Shown: piece by piece, positions 25,337-34,295 of the stretch | How positions within the stretch are numbered: position 1 is the first letter of the stretch | Layout of the letters: each line of letters opens with the position of its first letter | Assembly: GCA_017991835.1 (NCBI GenBank) | Contig: JAGOPY010000011.1 | Coordinates: forward strand, 1 to 64,000 | Direction of reading: 5' to 3' | DNA length: 64,000 nucleotides | DNA from: Bacteroidales bacterium | GTDB taxonomy: Bacteria > Bacteroidota > Bacteroidia > Bacteroidales > JAGOPY01 | Program-made: the position numbers and the translations under genes | The notes under the pieces: generated by a model | Database searches by the model: none | What the model was told of the DNA's origin: nothing | The model's input: the letters and a program-made list of their open reading frames with translations, nothing else

Positions 25337-26950
25337 TCAGTCCATTTTGAGGAATTTGCCTGAAACCAGCACCCGGTCTTCCGGGATGAGGGTGACCTGG
25401 TAAATTCCTTTTTGCAGATCCCTTACGGGGATGACGATATTCTGCATTCCTTCGGAGAGCCGGGTTTCCTGGCGGTAAACCATCCGGCCGGCAATATCGG
25501 TGATGACAACAGTAGCTGTCGTGTTTTTCTTTATTTCTACGGAAAGCCTGGCCTGGTCGTTCACCGGGTTCGGATAAACCATCATGGCATTTCCTACATA
25601 ATCCGAAACATTTTCATTGATGGAGAAGGTTATTTCTCCGGGATAAATAACCAGGCTGATATCATCCAGTGCCGGATTTTCTTCCGATATGGTGATATAC
25701 ATCGGGGTGGAAGTAACGCCGGCCACATCCGGGAACAACTGGTATGTCCCGTATGCCAGGTCGTTGAACAGGAAATACCCTTCCATATCCGACAGGGTAC
25801 AGGTGAGGCAGCCCCCTTTGGCATCCATAAGAACAATCTCAATATTACCTGCAGGGACCAGGGTTCTGACTACAAGCGAGGTGTCATAGGATATCTGGCC
25901 AAGAATCTCGCCCGAACCAGCGCCTAATCCTGCCGACGGACGTAAATTAATATCACATTCCCAGTTATCATTATCATCGACAATGATAGGAGTGGCATCG
26001 TTCCAGTCGATGGCATTGCGGAAATAGGTTGGCATGAACTGGCCATAATGCACCGAATTCGACTCCAGCCGGGTCTTGGTGAGATATTTTCCTACCGGGA
26101 CCTCATAGAAGAAATAATATCCCAGGGTATCAATCCGTGTCGTATCTACCGGGATCAGATTGTTGTGATCATCATACAGGTACAGGTAAGCCAGACCATA
26201 ATCGATCGGGAAGTAGCTGGCGAACACATGCCCGCCCAGGTGGTGGAATTCGCGGAGCCCGACCTGGACCTGCTTGGTAATGGTGCTCGATTCGGAAACG
26301 CCATATTCCGGCGGCATCGTGGTGATCGTCAGTGAAACCATGTAAATGCCCGATGCATCGTAGATATGGTCAGGATCCTGGACGGTGGAAGACTTGCCAT
26401 CACCAAAATCCCAGTACCACGATTTGATGCTGCTGCCGATCGACTGGTCCCTGAAAATGATCTTCATCGGGTTATCGTCGAGGGTATCCGGGGTCGGTAT
26501 AAAATTAGCCTGGAGGTCCGGGTTGGCTTCCGGATCGAAAATGGCGAAATCGGCGAACATCAGGTACTGGTTTTCCCAGATGAACCGGTAGTACCGGTCG
26601 AGTTCGATCCTGTTATTATCAAAATCATACACATAGATCTTGATAATCCCGTCGTTAGTAGTAGTGGTAAGGGTATCCCAGTAAAAACCATTGACATCGG
26701 TCCTTGTTACGGCATAATAGCCAAAGCCTCCGTTGGTCAGTGAATCGGAGGTAATGTATATTTCATGGTCGGCGATGGGCGCCCCTGTATTGGTGCTGGT
26801 CAGCTGTCCGCTCAGACAGATGTTCTTTTGCCCGGCGATGATCTGGGATGAAACCGGAAGGACGATGAAACTCATCAGCGTCACAACGGCGGCGCAGATG
26901 ATGGCCTTCGTGCGGTATTGCTTCTGAATGATATTCATTATCCTTTTCAT
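25337..26950 (-). CDS. PKD-domain T9SS surface protein (paralogue 3), in sigma cassette
   Basis: A 537-residue secreted protein. The ATG at 26950 is preferred over a TTG two codons earlier. An unusually long basic N-region (MKRIMNIIQKQYRTK) precedes the signal-peptide core. Next come a carboxypeptidase-regulatory-like module (ICLSGQLTSTNTGAPIADHE), one PKD domain (SWYWDFGDGKSSTVQDP), the shared two-part beta region (GGHVFASYFPIDYG ... YGQFMPTYFRNAIDWNDA ... GSGEILGQISYD), and a T9SS domain (YPNPVNDQA ... QKGIYQVTLIPE). It begins 6 nt after the stop of the anti-sigma/barrel gene at 26957 and is the third gene of cassette B. Its layout matches the proteins at 16224 and 21988. Confidence 0.88.
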   Translation of the reverse strand: MKRIMNIIQKQYRTKAIICAAVVTLMSFIVLPVSSQIIAGQKNICLSGQLTSTNTGAPIADHEIYITSDSLTNGGFGYYAVTRTDVNGFYWDTLTTTTNDGIIKIYVYDFDNNRIELDRYYRFIWENQYLMFADFAIFDPEANPDLQANFIPTPDTLDDNPMKIIFRDQSIGSSIKSWYWDFGDGKSSTVQDPDHIYDASGIYMVSLTITTMPPEYGVSESSTITKQVQVGLREFHHLGGHVFASYFPIDYGLAYLYLYDDHNNLIPVDTTRIDTLGYYFFYEVPVGKYLTKTRLESNSVHYGQFMPTYFRNAIDWNDATPIIVDDNDNWECDINLRPSAGLGAGSGEILGQISYDTSLVVRTLVPAGNIEIVLMDAKGGCLTCTLSDMEGYFLFNDLAYGTYQLFPDVAGVTSTPMYITISEENPALDDISLVIYPGEITFSINENVSDYVGNAMMVYPNPVNDQARLSVEIKKNTTATVVITDIAGRMVYRQETRLSEGMQNIVIPVRDLQKGIYQVTLIPEDRVLVSGKFLKMD

Positions 26951-26956
26951 GATCAA

Positions 26957-28288
26957 TTATTTAAACCTGTAATTCAGGCCTGCCCTTATTCCGAACGAAT
27001 GCGTCCTGCCGTTCCTGTTTTCAGGCATGGTGAAATCGGGATCGAGGGCATAACGGAACGTGGGTTCAAGGCTGAATGTTACTCTGTCGGCCAGTTCGTA
27101 ATCAAATCCGGCGCCCACGAGGAGCTGCCAGTTGATGGTCGAACGGACCGGTATCAGGGAATTGACATTGACTATTCTTGCATTCTCTTCCGGCACACTG
27201 GCAGCAGGGATATCTTTCAGAATGAGGAAGGAAGCAGCCGGGCCGGCCTGTGCCCTGATACCGAACCTTCCGAACGAATGCCTGTAACCAAACAGCACCG
27301 GGACCTCCAGATAGGTATAGGTGGCTTTTGTTTCGGAGATGCTGTAGTGATCCACTGTATCATATACATCGACTGTCTGGGTATGATAGATAGGGATAAC
27401 ACCATTTTCAGTTGAATCGAAGGTTACTTCGTAAACATCTTCATAAGACCCCAAATAACGGTTGAAATCGATGGCATAATCTCCTTTATCGTGTGTGAAC
27501 CGGGCGTTGAATCCGCTCTGAACATAGAAGTGGCTGAAGCTGATCGTCGGCAGGATTGCCAGGTTAAATCCGATTGAATTTTCCAGGCTCTCATCGCTGT
27601 AGCTGGTCATTTCCGGGTTGAAATAGGCACCGAGCGACCATGTCGGTTTTACATTACGTTGTTTTTCAGCTATGACCGACAATTTCCTGATTTCTCTCGG
27701 GGTCAGGTCATATCTCATCGCGTCGGCATAAGTTATGGTACCGAGGGTAACGGCCCTGATAATTCCCGGGCGGTATCCGGCAACCGGTTCTTTGCGGAGT
27801 TTCGGTGTTGTTTCGACGGTTCGTGTCTCTTTTGATTTCCTGCTGAATTTGGTGTTTTCACCAAACGGAGCCCTGACAGGAATATCCGGAACCTGCTTTT
27901 TGGCTTCGGCTTTGACTTTCTTTTCTTCCGGGGAAGGTATAATTTCCGGTGCCTGGAATGCCGGCTCTGGCAGGGTCAGATTGGCATTGGAGGTCGTCCC
28001 TGCGGGAGCAACACCGGCGGTTTGTACAGTGGAATAGGGTGAAGAGGATTCGCCGGCCGTAGTATCGGGCCTGTCGGGGTAATACTGGTTGAACAGCCCG
28101 GCAATAAAAATAATAAGCGAAATAGTGACAATGATAGGAAGCAGGATCCCCGGGGATGAAGGAGGTGCAGGGTCTTTCGGCAGGCTGGACTTGATGTTCT
28201 CCCACACATGCAATGGCGGCTCCGGCTCGAAGTTGTCGAACTTCTGCCGGATGATCTCATCAATATGTTTAAACTCTTCTGCCATCAC
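26957..28288 (-). CDS. Anti-sigma region fused to an outer-membrane beta-barrel (cassette B)
   Basis: A 443-residue protein built like the one at 23310. Residues 1-46 are polar and include the box EPEPPLHVWENI, the helix is at about 47-67 (ILLPIIVTISLIIFIAGLF), and 68-212 is a linker rich in Pro, Ser and Lys, with a Glu/Lys-rich stretch (SPEEKKVKAEAKKQVPD) reminiscent of periplasm-spanning proteins. Residues 214-443 form a predicted barrel (WSLGAYFNPEMTSY, FYVQSGFNARFTHD, VPVLFGYRHSFGRFGIRAQAG) ending GIRAGLNYRFK. No signal peptidase site is seen. It starts 5 nt after the sigma stop. A linker of about 145 residues is long enough in principle to cross the periplasm. The combined anti-sigma/barrel role is inference from architecture and gene order. 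Confidence 0.8.
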   Translation of the reverse strand: MMAEEFKHIDEIIRQKFDNFEPEPPLHVWENIKSSLPKDPAPPSSPGILLPIIVTISLIIFIAGLFNQYYPDRPDTTAGESSSPYSTVQTAGVAPAGTTSNANLTLPEPAFQAPEIIPSPEEKKVKAEAKKQVPDIPVRAPFGENTKFSRKSKETRTVETTPKLRKEPVAGYRPGIIRAVTLGTITYADAMRYDLTPREIRKLSVIAEKQRNVKPTWSLGAYFNPEMTSYSDESLENSIGFNLAILPTISFSHFYVQSGFNARFTHDKGDYAIDFNRYLGSYEDVYEVTFDSTENGVIPIYHTQTVDVYDTVDHYSISETKATYTYLEVPVLFGYRHSFGRFGIRAQAGPAASFLILKDIPAASVPEENARIVNVNSLIPVRSTINWQLLVGAGFDYELADRVTFSLEPTFRYALDPDFTMPENRNGRTHSFGIRAGLNYRFK

Positions 28289-28293
28289 TTTTA

Positions 28294-28824
28294 CTATTTG
28301 CGTTGAGCCAGTCGTTCCTGGAGTGCTGTCCTTGCCCTCGATAATTGTGATTTGGACGTATTCTCCGAAATTTTTAGCATTTCTGCGATCTCCTGGTGAT
28401 TATAACCTTCAATAACGTAAAGGTTGAAAACCATCCGGTAACCTTCCGGCAGCCCTTGAATAAGGTGAAGAAGATCTCCTGCTGAAATTTTATCGAGGAT
28501 ATCTTCCGTGGTTGAATTCATGATCACCGCTTTATCGATCGGTGTTTCATTCAATTCATGCAGCCTGGAATTGTAATAATTAATAGCTGTATTGACGATT
28601 ACTCTCCGGACCCAGCCTTCGAGCGAACCGTCGCAGCGGAAATCTTTCAGATGTGCAAAGACTTTGATAAATCCTTCCTGAAGGATATCGTCGGCTTCCA
28701 GCGTGTTTCTTGCAAAACGAAGACAGACTCCGTACATGCGGCGTGAAAACCGCTTGTAAAGGAACTCCTGGGCTCTGGGATCATTCGCCAGGCAATGTTC
28801 GATTAATTCCTTATCAGAGTACAT
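28294..28824 (-). CDS. ECF RNA polymerase sigma factor (cassette B)
   Basis: A 176-residue ECF sigma factor with region 2 (FSRRMYGVCLRFARNTLEADDILQEGFIKVF, GSLEGWVRRVIVNTAINYY) and region 4 (LPEGYRMVFNLYVIEGYNHQEIAEMLKISENTSKSQLSRARTAL). It is a close paralogue of the sigma factor at 24656. It leads the second copy of the sigma, anti-sigma/barrel, PKD cassette. The upstream 261 bp hold a TAAGTTTG box and otherwise no gene. Binding of the cytoplasmic N-terminus of the protein at 26957 is the expected control. Confidence 0.94.
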   Translation of the reverse strand: MYSDKELIEHCLANDPRAQEFLYKRFSRRMYGVCLRFARNTLEADDILQEGFIKVFAHLKDFRCDGSLEGWVRRVIVNTAINYYNSRLHELNETPIDKAVIMNSTTEDILDKISAGDLLHLIQGLPEGYRMVFNLYVIEGYNHQEIAEMLKISENTSKSQLSRARTALQERLAQRK

Positions 28825-28895
28825 CTTAACTCAAAAACCTGCTTGAGGCCAGTCTTTCCAACTGTCTGAAGCTGATTATCCTAATTTATCTGCTA

Positions 28896-28903
28896 CAAAC
28901 TTA
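28896..28903 (-). promoter_or_regulatory. Possible -7 box upstream of cassette B
   Basis: The minus strand reads TAAGTTTG, a TAnnTTTG match, 71 nt before the ATG at 28824. This is the only such box I found in the 28825-29085 gap. An ECF-type promoter could exist as well but cannot be recognised without a known consensus. Confidence 0.35.
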
Positions 28904-29085
28904 GTAAATAAATTATGATACATCGCATAAACAGCTATTATTTTTCTGCTGACACAGAAACGCAATCGCTCAAAGAACAACTTCAACGCAACATCACAGG
29001 CATAAATTTGCCCGTGGATGCAAGGAGAAGACAGAATAAAACGGGAAAGGGTTGCACGGGCCAGAAAAAAATCCCGTGAAAAACA

Positions 29086-32000
29086 CTATTTCCTTTTCCT
29101 CATCTCATGAATCCTTATCTTACCTAAGTAAAGGACATGATACATAGCGGGCACGACAATCAGTGTCAGGAAGGTGCTGAATGTCAATCCGAAGATAATG
29201 GTCCAGGAAATCGGCCCCCAGAAAGCCACGTTATCTCCTCCAAAATAGATCTTGGGATCAAAATGCTCAAAGAGGGAAAGAAAATCAATATTCAGTCCTG
29301 ATGCCAGCGGTATCAATCCTAACAGAGTTGTTACCGCCGTTAGCAGAACAGGGCGCAAACGGGTCCGGCCGGCCTGGATCACACAATCCAGCGCAATGTC
29401 TTTCGGCAACAGCGCGTTTTCCTCCATACCGAGCTCGGTGCGTTTTCTCAGTTTCAGCAGGTCAGTGTAATCGATCAGCACAATGGCATTATTGACCACA
29501 ATTCCTGCCAGGGATACCAGCCCGATCCCCGTCATGATCACAACGAAGTCCATTCTGAACGTTGCCAGCCCGCCGAACACACCAATTGTCGAAAATAATA
29601 CACTGATCATGATAATGACCGGCTTGACCACCGAATTGAACTGGCTGACCATGATCAGGAGGATAAGCGCCAGGGCAATCAGCATCGCGCTGCCCAGAAA
29701 GGCCATTGATTCGTCCTGTTCCTGTTGTTCACCGGTAAATTTGTAAGTGTAACCGGAAGGGAGGGTTTCTCCTGACAGAAATTCTTTGAGCTGATTGTTT
29801 ATATCGGTAGCGTTGAAACCCTTCAATACGTTTGAACTCAAGGTGATGACCCTGTCCAGATCCTTACGCTTTATCGCTTCATAGGTGCTGCCGTAACTGA
29901 TATCGGCCACTGCGGTGATCGGTACCTGCTGTATTTTCCCGCTGGCCTGGTCCCTGAAGGTGATTTTCTGATTCATGAGGCTCGCCACATTGTACCGGAA
30001 TTCCTCCTTAAGCCTTAATTGGATTGGGTATTCCTCCTCACCCTCCTTAAAATCGGAAATCTCTTTCCCGAATAAGGCCGTCCGTATCGTTCCCGCTATC
30101 TGGGCCGTTGATAAACCATATCGCCTCGCCCGGTCACGGTCGATATGGACGATGGCTTCCGGCTTGTCCAGGTTGAGATCGGTTTTCAATCCTTCAATGC
30201 CGTCTATACCGGCATTGTCAATTTTATTGAGAAGGTCATCGACCAGGATGACCAGTTTGTCGAAATCTTCCCCGGTAACCTCTATATTGATGGCTTTCCC
30301 TACCGGAGGGCCGCTGCTGGGTTTATCGACAGCCACCATTACGCCCGGGTATTTTCCGATCAGATTATCGGAAAATGCTTTTAAAATATCGTTGGTGTTA
30401 ACGCCTTCCCGGAATTCAAAATCGACGAAGGTAACGGTCACCATTCCCCTGTGCGGCGTTTCGGAAATATCGAACCCTTCATTTTCACTTTTGGCCCCGT
30501 TACCGACCGTTGTCAATACCGATTTGACGATCCGGCTGTAAGGGGTCAGAATGCTGTAAACATCCTCTTCAAAGGTCCCCATAAATTTATTGGTGGCAGT
30601 AATATCGGTTCCTACCGGTAAAGTAGCCATAATATTTATATAAGAAGGATCGGGAGAGGGGAAAAAGATCACTTTCGGCTGGCGGATTCCCATCAGTACG
30701 ATGGTAAATACTAAAAGGAGAAATGTTGCAGCGATCACCCAGTAAGGCCTCCTGGCTTTCATCACGAAGTTCATGGTGTTCAGGTAGGCATCTTCCAGCC
30801 AGGGCAAGAAAACATTCATGAACCAACGGGCCATCCTGTTCAGGAAGAGCAGGTTGGCAATGCCGATGATGGCAAATAAAACGAACAGTGACCCGGGTGT
30901 ATTCATCCCGCCGGCATAGAAAATACCGGCAAGCAGAAGCAGAATAGCAACAATGATTAAGGAACGTTTGATTTTTGGTTTTGGCAGTTGATCCCCTTGT
31001 TTCAGGAATGAGGAGGTAAGAACCGGTGTAACGGTCAAAGCTACAAAAAGGGATGCAGTAAGTACGATGATCAGCGTGAGCGGAAGCAGCTTCATAAATT
31101 CCCCGATCATGCTGTCCCAGAACAGCAGCGGGAAGAAAGCGGCCAGGGTGGTGGCCGTCGAAGAGATGATGGCGATGGCAATCTCACCTGTCGCCAGGCG
31201 GCTGGCTTCCATCCGGCTGTAGCCCCTGTCGAAATATCGGTAAATATTCTCCATCACCACAATAGCATTGTCGACAAGCATTCCGAGCGCAAGGATCAAT
31301 GAGAAGAGGAGGATCATGTTCAGCTTGTATCCCATCAGGTTCAGGATGAGGAAAGAGATGAACATCGATAACGGGATGGCAAAACCAACGAAAAAGGCGT
31401 TGCGTGCTCCCAGGAAAAGGAAAAGAACGAACACCACCAGGATTACCCCCATGATCATGCTGTTCTCGAGGTTGTCGAGCTGCTTGCGGATCAGGTCCGA
31501 CTGATCGTTGGTGATGGTGATATTCAGTCCTTCCGGTAAATTGCCGTCTTCCTTTGAACGGTCAAGCAGGTCAAAGATCTTATCGGTGGCCGATAAAAGG
31601 TTTTCTCCCCCTTTTTTAATGACGTGCAGCGTCACCACCGGCTGCCGGTTCAACCTTGAAAAATCTTTGGGCTCTGCAAACCCGTCGGTTACCAGTGCGA
31701 TATCTTTCAGGTAAACAATATTCCCTTTTTCCGATTTGACGATGATGTCGCCCATCTGGGCTGCCGTTTCAAATTCTCCGAGGATGCGGATCGACCGGCG
31801 GTAGTCGCCTTCGCGGAACTGCCCGGCCGCCATGGAGATATTCTCAAACCCGACTGCGCTCTCAATATCGCCAAAGCTGATCTCCAGCATCTCCATTTTA
31901 AAAGGATCGACATTAATACTGAACTCCCTTTCATTCAATCCTTTAATATCGACTTTTGAAATTTCGGAATAAGTTTCTATTTCATCTTCGAGATATTCGG

Positions 32001-32517
32001 CATACTTCTTCAGTTCATTCAGGCTGTAATCACCCGACAGGTTGATGTAAATGATCGGAAACTCCGAGAAATCGATATCCTGAACCAGCGGATCGGCAGG
32101 CAGGTCATCAGGCAGTTCACTTTTGGCTTTGTCGACGGCATCTTTTACATCGAGCACGGCCTGCTTCAAATCGACACCCGTATTGAATTCCACGACAATC
32201 GAAGAAATATCCTGGGAAGAGGTGCTGGCAATCTCTTTCACTCCGGTAATTACCTCCAGTTCTTTCTCAATGGGCCGCGTGACAAGGTTTTCCATATCGA
32301 GCGGAGGGTTCCCGGGGTACGCGGTCTGGACCAGTACGGTCGGGATCACAATATCCGGGAAAAGTTCTTTTGGCATTGAAGTGTAGGAATAAAAACCGAA
32401 TCCAAAAAGGATCAGGATCAGCAGGTAAATCGAGTTTTTATTCTTAAGGACCAGGTTCGTCAGGCCGAACTGTCGGATGACCTTCTGGCTTTTTTCCGGT
32501 TGTGAATTAACAGGCAT
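29086..32517 (-). CDS. RND-family efflux transporter permease (HAE1/AcrB type)
   Basis: A 1143-residue inner-membrane resistance-nodulation-division pump subunit using proton motive force. An N-terminal helix (NSIYLLILILFGFGFYSY) and the porter-domain start PKELFPDIVIPTVLVQTAYPG are typical. Two sets of helix bundles follow; the first includes GARNAFFVGFAIPLSMF, LALGMLVDNAIVVMENIYR and TTLAAFFPLLFW. The second includes GIGLVSLAGIVVNNAIVLIDY and RTRLRPVLLTAVTTLLGLIPLA. The canonical GMLVDNAIVVMEN and GIVVNNAIVLID motifs support a drug or lipophile exporter rather than a metal pump. Length is slightly above average. No periplasmic adaptor or outer-membrane channel gene is adjacent in the window. 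A -7 box lies 45 nt upstream. Confidence 0.93.
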   Translation of the reverse strand: MPVNSQPEKSQKVIRQFGLTNLVLKNKNSIYLLILILFGFGFYSYTSMPKELFPDIVIPTVLVQTAYPGNPPLDMENLVTRPIEKELEVITGVKEIASTSSQDISSIVVEFNTGVDLKQAVLDVKDAVDKAKSELPDDLPADPLVQDIDFSEFPIIYINLSGDYSLNELKKYAEYLEDEIETYSEISKVDIKGLNEREFSINVDPFKMEMLEISFGDIESAVGFENISMAAGQFREGDYRRSIRILGEFETAAQMGDIIVKSEKGNIVYLKDIALVTDGFAEPKDFSRLNRQPVVTLHVIKKGGENLLSATDKIFDLLDRSKEDGNLPEGLNITITNDQSDLIRKQLDNLENSMIMGVILVVFVLFLFLGARNAFFVGFAIPLSMFISFLILNLMGYKLNMILLFSLILALGMLVDNAIVVMENIYRYFDRGYSRMEASRLATGEIAIAIISSTATTLAAFFPLLFWDSMIGEFMKLLPLTLIIVLTASLFVALTVTPVLTSSFLKQGDQLPKPKIKRSLIIVAILLLLAGIFYAGGMNTPGSLFVLFAIIGIANLLFLNRMARWFMNVFLPWLEDAYLNTMNFVMKARRPYWVIAATFLLLVFTIVLMGIRQPKVIFFPSPDPSYINIMATLPVGTDITATNKFMGTFEEDVYSILTPYSRIVKSVLTTVGNGAKSENEGFDISETPHRGMVTVTFVDFEFREGVNTNDILKAFSDNLIGKYPGVMVAVDKPSSGPPVGKAINIEVTGEDFDKLVILVDDLLNKIDNAGIDGIEGLKTDLNLDKPEAIVHIDRDRARRYGLSTAQIAGTIRTALFGKEISDFKEGEEEYPIQLRLKEEFRYNVASLMNQKITFRDQASGKIQQVPITAVADISYGSTYEAIKRKDLDRVITLSSNVLKGFNATDINNQLKEFLSGETLPSGYTYKFTGEQQEQDESMAFLGSAMLIALALILLIMVSQFNSVVKPVIIMISVLFSTIGVFGGLATFRMDFVVIMTGIGLVSLAGIVVNNAIVLIDYTDLLKLRKRTELGMEENALLPKDIALDCVIQAGRTRLRPVLLTAVTTLLGLIPLASGLNIDFLSLFEHFDPKIYFGGDNVAFWGPISWTIIFGLTFSTFLTLIVVPAMYHVLYLGKIRIHEMRKRK

Positions 32518-32561
32518 AAATGATTAACAATTCAGGTGATGAAGTCGGATTTAAGACGGTG

Positions 32562-32569
32562 CAAAAGTA
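32562..32569 (-). promoter_or_regulatory. -7 box for the RND transporter gene
   Basis: The minus strand reads TACTTTTG, matching TAnnTTTG, 44 nt before the ATG at 32517. It lies between lnt and the pump gene, so the pump is probably its own transcription unit. Confidence 0.55.
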
Positions 32570-32599
32570 CGACTTGGATTGAAAAATTAAATTTTTTTA

Positions 32600-34240
32600 T
32601 CAGGCTTCTACTTTTTTTCTTAACCGGGTGCTGATGGAGATCAAAAGCACAAACACGGCAATGAAAGCCGACAGCCTGGCAATATAATCGCCATATCTAA
32701 CATAGAAAGTGGTAAAATTGTTCGCATTGATCTCCTGGCGGATGACTGCGGGCTCCCAGTAGTTGGTTCTCTGGAAAATGTCGCCACGCTGGCCGATGAA
32801 TGCAGAAATACCGGTATTGGCCGAACGGGCTATACTGCGGCGCGTTTCGATGGCCCTGAGTTTACTGAAAGTAAGATGCTGCCGGTGGCCGGGTGTGTTG
32901 CCCCACCAGCCGTCGTTCGTGATCACAAAGATCAGGTTGGCCCCCTTACGGATGTATTGCGTGACATATTCGCCGAAGACCGATTCATAGCAAATGACCG
33001 GCGCGATCTTCAGGCTGTCGGATTTTCTGACGAAGACGGTCCGCTCTTTATCGGTCCCCAGGCTGCCGACCGTTCCGCCGAGATCAAGGGCCAGGCTTTC
33101 CAGCGGTTTCAGCAAGACTGCCAGCGGCATTTTCTCCACACCCGGCGTCAGTTTCGACTTATGGTGAAGCTGGTACCGCTTGTTCGTATCAATATAAAAA
33201 GCAGTATTGAATGCATCATAATAACCTTCAGCGCTGCGGAACTTGCGCGCCGTTGCCGATTTTTTCTCATCGTCGCCGAAACGGTAAAAAGTGGAAGCCC
33301 CGATAATATAAGCCGCTGAAGGATATCCTTTAAGATATTCCCTTATGGAAGCCAGTCCGCGCGCATCGTGCAGCCGGTTCTCCCAGATGTTCTCCTGCAG
33401 CGCCGATTCCGGGCTGGCAATAAAATCAACCCGGTCATCCATCATTTTTTGCGCCAGCTCCAGGTTTGCCTTTAATAGCTCGGTGGATTCCAGCGTGTAC
33501 TGTTCATTGTATGGATCTATATCCGGCTGAACCACAATAACATCCACCGGCCAGGGTTTTTCCTCGTATTTGTTGTAAAGACGATAAGACAGTAAGACGG
33601 GTACGACGATGAGAAGTGCTAAAGCACCCCCTTTCACCCAATTCATTTTCCATTGTCCGGTGTCCGTTGTCCAGTTTCCATTTCCTTTTTCCCTTTTCCC
33701 TATTCCTTTTAAGATTTGGTAAGCCAAAATGTTCACTGCCAGAATCCACAGGGTTCCACCGAAGATGCCGGTGTACTCGTACCATTGGATCCACTTGTGC
33801 CAGCCGGCAAATCCGTTCCCCAGGCTGAGCCAGGGCCAGGTGCCGTCCCAGTTGTGATGAAAGTATTCGAAAGCGATCCAGAAAAAGATAAGCGGAATTT
33901 GTCCCTGCTTTCCGGGCATAGCGCGGCGGGTGGAATGAAAGATCCAGAAAATGGCGGCCATGAACAGGGCATTGAGAACCCAGGCCATGATGGCGCCGAA
34001 GTCGGTGGAATTCCATATCCACCATGTAGTCAGTATATTCCAGAGGAGAAAGCCCGGGTAGGTGCAGAGAAAAACACTGCGCCTCCTGAATTTGTCATGG
34101 TGAGCAAAAATGTAGTCTTCAATAAATAGAAAGGGGATAAGACCGATGAAAAGAAGCGGGGCGAATCCTCGTTCGGGCCAGGCCAGGCTCAGGAGGAGGC
34201 CTCCGGCTAATGAAATGCTGATGAGATGGATTCTTTTCAT
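32600..34240 (-). CDS. lnt: Apolipoprotein N-acyltransferase
   Basis: A 546-residue inner-membrane enzyme that adds the third acyl chain to lipoproteins, using phospholipid as donor. The start at 34240 (MKRIHLISIS) is preferred; an earlier start would overlap hflX. Several N-terminal helices are followed by a periplasmic nitrilase-like domain with the catalytic triad E278 (IASPESALQ), K361 (HHKSKLTP) and C417 (PVICYESVFG). Between helices, residues about 179-204 (GIGKREKGNGNW onward) are encoded by short-period repetitive DNA at 33646-33712 and look like an inserted linker. The 3' end of hflX is 55 nt upstream. Confidence 0.93.
   Translation of the reverse strand: MKRIHLISISLAGGLLLSLAWPERGFAPLLFIGLIPFLFIEDYIFAHHDKFRRRSVFLCTYPGFLLWNILTTWWIWNSTDFGAIMAWVLNALFMAAIFWIFHSTRRAMPGKQGQIPLIFFWIAFEYFHHNWDGTWPWLSLGNGFAGWHKWIQWYEYTGIFGGTLWILAVNILAYQILKGIGKREKGNGNWTTDTGQWKMNWVKGGALALLIVVPVLLSYRLYNKYEEKPWPVDVIVVQPDIDPYNEQYTLESTELLKANLELAQKMMDDRVDFIASPESALQENIWENRLHDARGLASIREYLKGYPSAAYIIGASTFYRFGDDEKKSATARKFRSAEGYYDAFNTAFYIDTNKRYQLHHKSKLTPGVEKMPLAVLLKPLESLALDLGGTVGSLGTDKERTVFVRKSDSLKIAPVICYESVFGEYVTQYIRKGANLIFVITNDGWWGNTPGHRQHLTFSKLRAIETRRSIARSANTGISAFIGQRGDIFQRTNYWEPAVIRQEINANNFTTFYVRYGDYIARLSAFIAVFVLLISISTRLRKKVEA
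33646..33712 (+). repeat. Short-period repeat inside lnt
   Basis: The + strand shows clustered variants of TTGTCC, GTGTCC, TTTCC and TTCCC, such as ATTGTCCGGTGTCCGTTGTC, over about 67 bp. The style is that of the intergenic tandem arrays elsewhere in the window. It is translated in frame into a polar linker of Lnt. Confidence 0.55.
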
Positions 34241-34295
34241 AAAAAACGATAAAGGTAACGGCATTTCATGATCAAATCGTATCCAAAACCGATTT

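Noticed and set aside
28825..29085. Possible tRNA or small RNA in the gap upstream of the cassette B sigma gene
   Set aside because: No cloverleaf or conserved RNA signature could be found by eye; only a -7 box.
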